From positions 1 to 52,910 of IMG/VR virus record IMGVR_UViG_3300024346_000088: 52,910 bases of DNA; one strand, 5' to 3'. The notes below the pieces were generated by a model. It saw only the letters and a program-made list of their open reading frames with translations, had not been told where the DNA came from and did not search any database. Made by a program: the position numbers and the translations under genes. This stretch comes from a virus. Shown in pieces: positions 49,847 to 52,910 of the stretch. Position 1 is the stretch's first letter. Every line of letters starts with the position of its first letter.

Positions 49847-50356
49847 ATGATAACAAAATTTGATGGTAGATATGGGTTCTTATCCAATTTCTACCCGTGT
49901 AAAATAGAATACCAAGGTATTACATACAATAGTGTTGAAACATACTATGTTGCTATGAAGTGTAATAATGACCAAATGATTGATGGTAAATACTATACTG
50001 CTGCTGATTTTAGAGAACTGGTTGCTAATATGGCACCTGGTAAAGCTAAACAATTGGGCAAGGTTATAAAAGTACGTTCTGAGTGGGATTCAAAGAAGTT
50101 GGGTTTTATGGAATGGGCAGTTAAAGAGAAGTTCAAAGATGAAACATTAAAAGAAATGTTACTAATGACTGAAGATAAAGATATTATTGAAGGTAATTAT
50201 TGGCACGATGTCTATTGGGGTCAATGTACTTGTGAAAAGTGTGTTGGTAAAGGTAAAAATAAATTAGGTAAACTTCTAATGGATATAAGAAGTGAATTAA
50301 ATGGTACTAAAAAACCAAATCTTTTTGATGTTTTATTTAAAGACAAAAAAGCTTAG
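49847..50356 (+). CDS. NADAR (YbiA/DUF1768) family protein
   Basis: I start at the ATG at 49847 (MITKFDGRYG), 5 nt after TAATATATA. The 169-residue protein shows the NADAR signature: FLSNFYPCKIEYQGITYNSVE with the SNF(Y/W) and SVE blocks, AMKC, PGKAKQLGK, WDSKKLGFMEWAVKEKF and NYWHDVYWG. NADAR proteins remove ADP-ribose from guanine in DNA or act on NAD-derived nucleotides, and could undo DarT-type toxins. The gene follows the tmRNA and ends in a terminator. CTCEKCVGKGK may bind zinc. Confidence 0.88.
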   Translation: MITKFDGRYGFLSNFYPCKIEYQGITYNSVETYYVAMKCNNDQMIDGKYYTAADFRELVANMAPGKAKQLGKVIKVRSEWDSKKLGFMEWAVKEKFKDETLKEMLLMTEDKDIIEGNYWHDVYWGQCTCEKCVGKGKNKLGKLLMDIRSELNGTKKPNLFDVLFKDKKA

Positions 50357-50375
50357 ATTTCTCTAAGCTTTTTTT
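50345..50375. terminator. Bidirectional hairpin terminator
   Basis: AAAAGCTTAGA and TCTAAGCTTTT pair around a short loop between convergent genes. Confidence 0.88.
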
Positions 50376-51513
50376 AATTTCTGTTATCTTCATATCTACC
50401 ATTAGTTGCTCTAAGTCTCATAGAATAACCTTTAGGTGGGTAAGATTGTAATATACCTTTAGAATAATCATCTTCTAACACCTCTGTTTTACGATTAAAT
50501 AGATTTAATGTAAGAACTTCTACTGGTTGTTCAACAATAACTTTCTTTTGATAAAAAGTTAAGTACATAAATGTATCTAAATAAGGCCACTCATCAATAT
50601 CAGTAGTATCCAAATCAATGAATAGTTTCATTGATGTGTTTAAAACATCATTAAATGATAAATATCCTTCTTTTTCTCTAACCTCGTCAAATTTAGATAA
50701 AACCCATTCATCACAAATATAAGGTTTGTCCATTATCTTTTGTCCACAATTAGTCGTCCATACTAAACATCTACCAACAAACTTATCAAACATTTTAATT
50801 GCAACCATACTGATCTTATCCGGATTCTTTGTATAAAGATCTAAAAAACTTAATTTATCTGTCATACAAGAACCACCTAATGATGATTTAGATGCTTGAT
50901 AGTTTTCTCTTTTATATCCTTCTAAGATTTGTTTACCTGTTAAATACTCAACTCTAATATGATCACCTGTCTGATATGAAACATAATCATTATGACTTTT
51001 CTCTATTTTTTTATTATCAAATAAAGACTCTATTTTAAATATATCTGTATATTGTTTGAAGAATGAAGTTAAAAATCTACCAAATTTTAAATCAGTACTT
51101 CTATTTTTTTCAGAATTTACTAATCTAATCATTCCTTTAGTTTCAGATATATCAAACTTATTATAATCTGGAAACATCCTTTTATCTTCTATCGAAAGAA
51201 TATCAATTCTTTTACTTTGAAAAAAAGTAATTAGTTTTTTGGATATTTCAAATTTATCTTTTAAGTTTTCAACACCATTTAGACCTAGTATAACTACACC
51301 ATCAGTAAGTGATCCATCATATTCTTGTTTAAATGCCCAAGAGTAAATATAACCTAGTCTATCGGCGGCTTGATTTCCTGATTTTTCTGGTTCATTATGA
51401 CAAATATAGTAGTATGGATCCTCTTGTTGAATTTTACCTTCAATTTGCACACCATCTACAATTGCAATTACTCTACTACCTGGTTTGTACTCAATCCCTT
51501 TATATATAAGCAT
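50374..51513 (-). CDS. Phage protein with SCM motif and GRCLVW block (379 aa)
   Basis: An N-terminal beta-barrel-like part (PGSRVIAIVDGVQIEGKIQ) is followed by a helical region. The block LGGSCMTDKLSFLDLY then MVAIKMFDKFVGRCLVWTT matches a family I recall in many phages ('SCMR......Y..np..v.l.i......gRAL.W'); its activity is not known. The 22510 protein has a similar SCQ block. It is a single leftward gene. Confidence 0.6.
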   Translation of the reverse strand: MLIYKGIEYKPGSRVIAIVDGVQIEGKIQQEDPYYYICHNEPEKSGNQAADRLGYIYSWAFKQEYDGSLTDGVVILGLNGVENLKDKFEISKKLITFFQSKRIDILSIEDKRMFPDYNKFDISETKGMIRLVNSEKNRSTDLKFGRFLTSFFKQYTDIFKIESLFDNKKIEKSHNDYVSYQTGDHIRVEYLTGKQILEGYKRENYQASKSSLGGSCMTDKLSFLDLYTKNPDKISMVAIKMFDKFVGRCLVWTTNCGQKIMDKPYICDEWVLSKFDEVREKEGYLSFNDVLNTSMKLFIDLDTTDIDEWPYLDTFMYLTFYQKKVIVEQPVEVLTLNLFNRKTEVLEDDYSKGILQSYPPKGYSMRLRATNGRYEDNRN

Positions 51514-51607
51514 ACTTTTCTATTTTTTATCTTGACAAAAGTAATAAAAAAAAATTATATACCAAACATTTTCCAATAAAATTATATAATAATAAAAACT
51601 ATATAAA

Positions 51608-52573
51608 ATGAGCGTCATAAGCTATTTCGGAGGCAAGGCAAACTTTCAATCCTTTATCACACCTAACATTCCAACGGATTGTAAAACATACATCGAACCA
51701 TTTTCTGGTTCATTCGCAATATATTTAGATTCTAATTTAGAGTTTACTAATGTTGTATTTAATGATAGAAACAGACATCAAGCAAATCTAATGAAATGTT
51801 GTTCTCAACCACAAGATTTCTTAGTAGAACTTAAATCCTTATTAGCACCAGGTGGTTTACTTCACACAACTGAAACAGAATTAGATAAAAAATGGGATTT
51901 CTATAAAGCAATTTATAGAACTTATGTTACTAATGATTTCTTAGATGATATGAACTTTGAGATTGGTGATTTTAAAGTAGGTGCGATTTATGCTTTCTTA
52001 ATTACATCAAGTTTCAGTTCTGTTTATCCTAGAGGTGGTGGATTTACTGGATTTAAGAAAAAAACAAACAAATTAAATCTTTTAATTCTAATCAATAAAT
52101 TAGAAAAAAACAAATACACTGAAAGGTTACAAAAAATTACTAACTTTCATAATTTAGACTTTGAAGATGTTATCACAATGTATGATGCAGAAGATACTTA
52201 TATGTATTTAGACCCACCTTACGCTCGTTTTAATGACTTAAAAAACGATGATGATGGTAGAAGATTATTTTGGTATGGTTGTGACACAGAGAACACCTTT
52301 GGGATTTCTTCACATAGACGTTTATTAGAATTATTAAAGAGTTCTAAAAGTAGATGGTCATTATCATATTACTATTTTCCTTTATTGGAAGAGTTATTAC
52401 CAAGAGATGAGTATTTTTGGACTTCAAAAGAATTTCATAGACCATCTGCAGTAATTAAGAATAAAGTAGAGGGAGTTGAGAAAGAAAAGGGTATTGAATT
52501 ATTGATTATGAACTATGATCCAGAAACTGGAAAAATGTTAAATATAAAAGAAGAAATAAAAGAGGATTTATAA
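51608..52573 (+). CDS. dam: DNA adenine methylase, Dam/D12-class
   Basis: The protein has 321 residues. SYFGGK (5-10) is the AdoMet-binding FxGxK-type motif, TYIEPFSGS continues motif I, and LDPPYARF (about 201-208) is the catalytic DPPY motif IV. It would methylate adenine N6, masking restriction sites or marking phage DNA. Its length is typical for D12 enzymes. The target sequence cannot be read from the protein. The gene is monocistronic with a terminator. Confidence 0.92.
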   Translation: MSVISYFGGKANFQSFITPNIPTDCKTYIEPFSGSFAIYLDSNLEFTNVVFNDRNRHQANLMKCCSQPQDFLVELKSLLAPGGLLHTTETELDKKWDFYKAIYRTYVTNDFLDDMNFEIGDFKVGAIYAFLITSSFSSVYPRGGGFTGFKKKTNKLNLLILINKLEKNKYTERLQKITNFHNLDFEDVITMYDAEDTYMYLDPPYARFNDLKNDDDGRRLFWYGCDTENTFGISSHRRLLELLKSSKSRWSLSYYYFPLLEELLPRDEYFWTSKEFHRPSAVIKNKVEGVEKEKGIELLIMNYDPETGKMLNIKEEIKEDL

Positions 52574-52585
52574 TCCTCTTTTTTA
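52558..52585. terminator. Short hairpin terminator
   Basis: AAAGAGGATT pairs with AATCCTCTTT, overlapping the methylase stop, between convergent genes. Confidence 0.8.
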
Positions 52586-52586
52586 T

Positions 52587-52910
52587 TTATTTACTTAACT
52601 TCTCTAAATCATCTTTTTCTTTCTCAGTTAAAGAACTCATACCGAATTTACTTATCTTATCAAGTATATCATCTAATTCTTTTGGTTCTTGCATATCATC
52701 TAGTTTACTACCAACCTTACCAAATGCTTCTAAACTATCTTCTTTGTCTCTTAGATTTGAAGTTCTTGGATCTAATCCTTTAAATAATTCTCCTAAATCT
52801 TTAAGATCTTTCATAAATTGTCTATCATCCTCAATTTCATCATCAATCTTTTTAATAAATGAAATCATTTTCTTAGTTGTATCTATTGCGTTTTGTAATA
52901 CTTTATTTGC
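52587..52910 (-). CDS. Partial helical acidic protein (5' end outside window)
   Basis: The frame is open through the right edge; an internal ATG lies at 52868, but upstream codons (NKVLQNAIDTTKK) continue without a stop, so the true start is probably outside. The sequence is helical and charged (DDRQFMKDLKDLGELF), ending SSLTEKEKDDLEKLSK. No family is recognised. It may belong with the leader-bearing proteins, but its N-terminus is not visible. Confidence 0.6.
   Translation of the reverse strand, partial: ANKVLQNAIDTTKKMISFIKKIDDEIEDDRQFMKDLKDLGELFKGLDPRTSNLRDKEDSLEAFGKVGSKLDDMQEPKELDDILDKISKFGMSSLTEKEKDDLEKLSK

Noticed and set aside
1-52910. tRNA genes
   Set aside because: No intergenic region gave a cloverleaf with a standard T-loop that I could see by eye; the only tRNA-like piece is the tmRNA. 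A tRNAscan run would be decisive.

Overview
The window is a 52.9-kb piece of an AT-rich tailed-phage genome with a T4-type structural core. It carries homologues of the portal (gp20), prohead protease fused to scaffold (gp21), major capsid protein (gp23), tail terminator (gp15), baseplate wedge gp25, head-completion nuclease (gp4), clamp-loader ATPase (gp44) and a gp55-type late sigma factor. Genes lie on both strands in short, tightly packed blocks, with hairpin-plus-T terminators at most convergent junctions. I saw no Shine-Dalgarno-rich leaders; instead a TAATATATA element recurs just upstream of start codons. No Shine-Dalgarno use plus strong AT bias suggests a Bacteroidota (Flavobacterium-like) host, but this is inference. 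The size and content suggest a large T4-like myovirus.

Layout. 1-1.3 kb: three leftward genes with a capsid-targeting-like N-terminus. 1.3-12.6 kb: a giant baseplate or fibre protein, three small leftward genes and a membrane-rich tape-measure candidate. 12.7-17 kb: a ligase-like protein that lacks the catalytic lysine and a compact protein with all family-A polymerase palm motifs. 17-19.3 kb: a capsid-fold-like protein, a glycosyltransferase and an Acb1-like 2H phosphodiesterase. 19.4-30 kb: many small proteins starting MKYLKxFExF, including a nicotinamidase-like enzyme, with gp25 and the clamp loader between them. 30-38.6 kb: a homing-type endonuclease beside gp15, a structural protein, sigma factor, head-completion genes, an HNH endonuclease and portal. 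38.7-41.4 kb: an RNase II/R-family exoribonuclease and an endonuclease-like remnant. 41.6-45.6 kb: protease-scaffold and capsid. 45.6-52.9 kb: an NFACT-R domain protein, two paralogous metallopeptidase-like proteins, a tmRNA gene, a NADAR protein and a Dam-type methylase.

How it fits together. The protease-scaffold and capsid build the prohead. At least a dozen proteins carry an N-terminal peptide resembling the T4 capsid-targeting sequence, ending in an [LI]xE-like protease site, so they may be packaged and injected. Their cargo domains (nicotinamidase-like, NFACT-R, ParB-like, possible ADP-ribosyltransferase, zinc finger) suggest a delivered set of host-modifying proteins. The tmRNA, RNase R, NFACT-R domain and two peptidases together hint at phage interference with ribosome rescue and RNA or protein turnover. 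The Acb1-like protein, NADAR, Dam methylase and glycosyltransferase are plausible counter-defence functions. The most unusual items are the TAATATATA-n4/5-ATG architecture, the polymerase-like protein, the tmRNA with a G3-U70 alanine identity pair, and the packaged-effector family.
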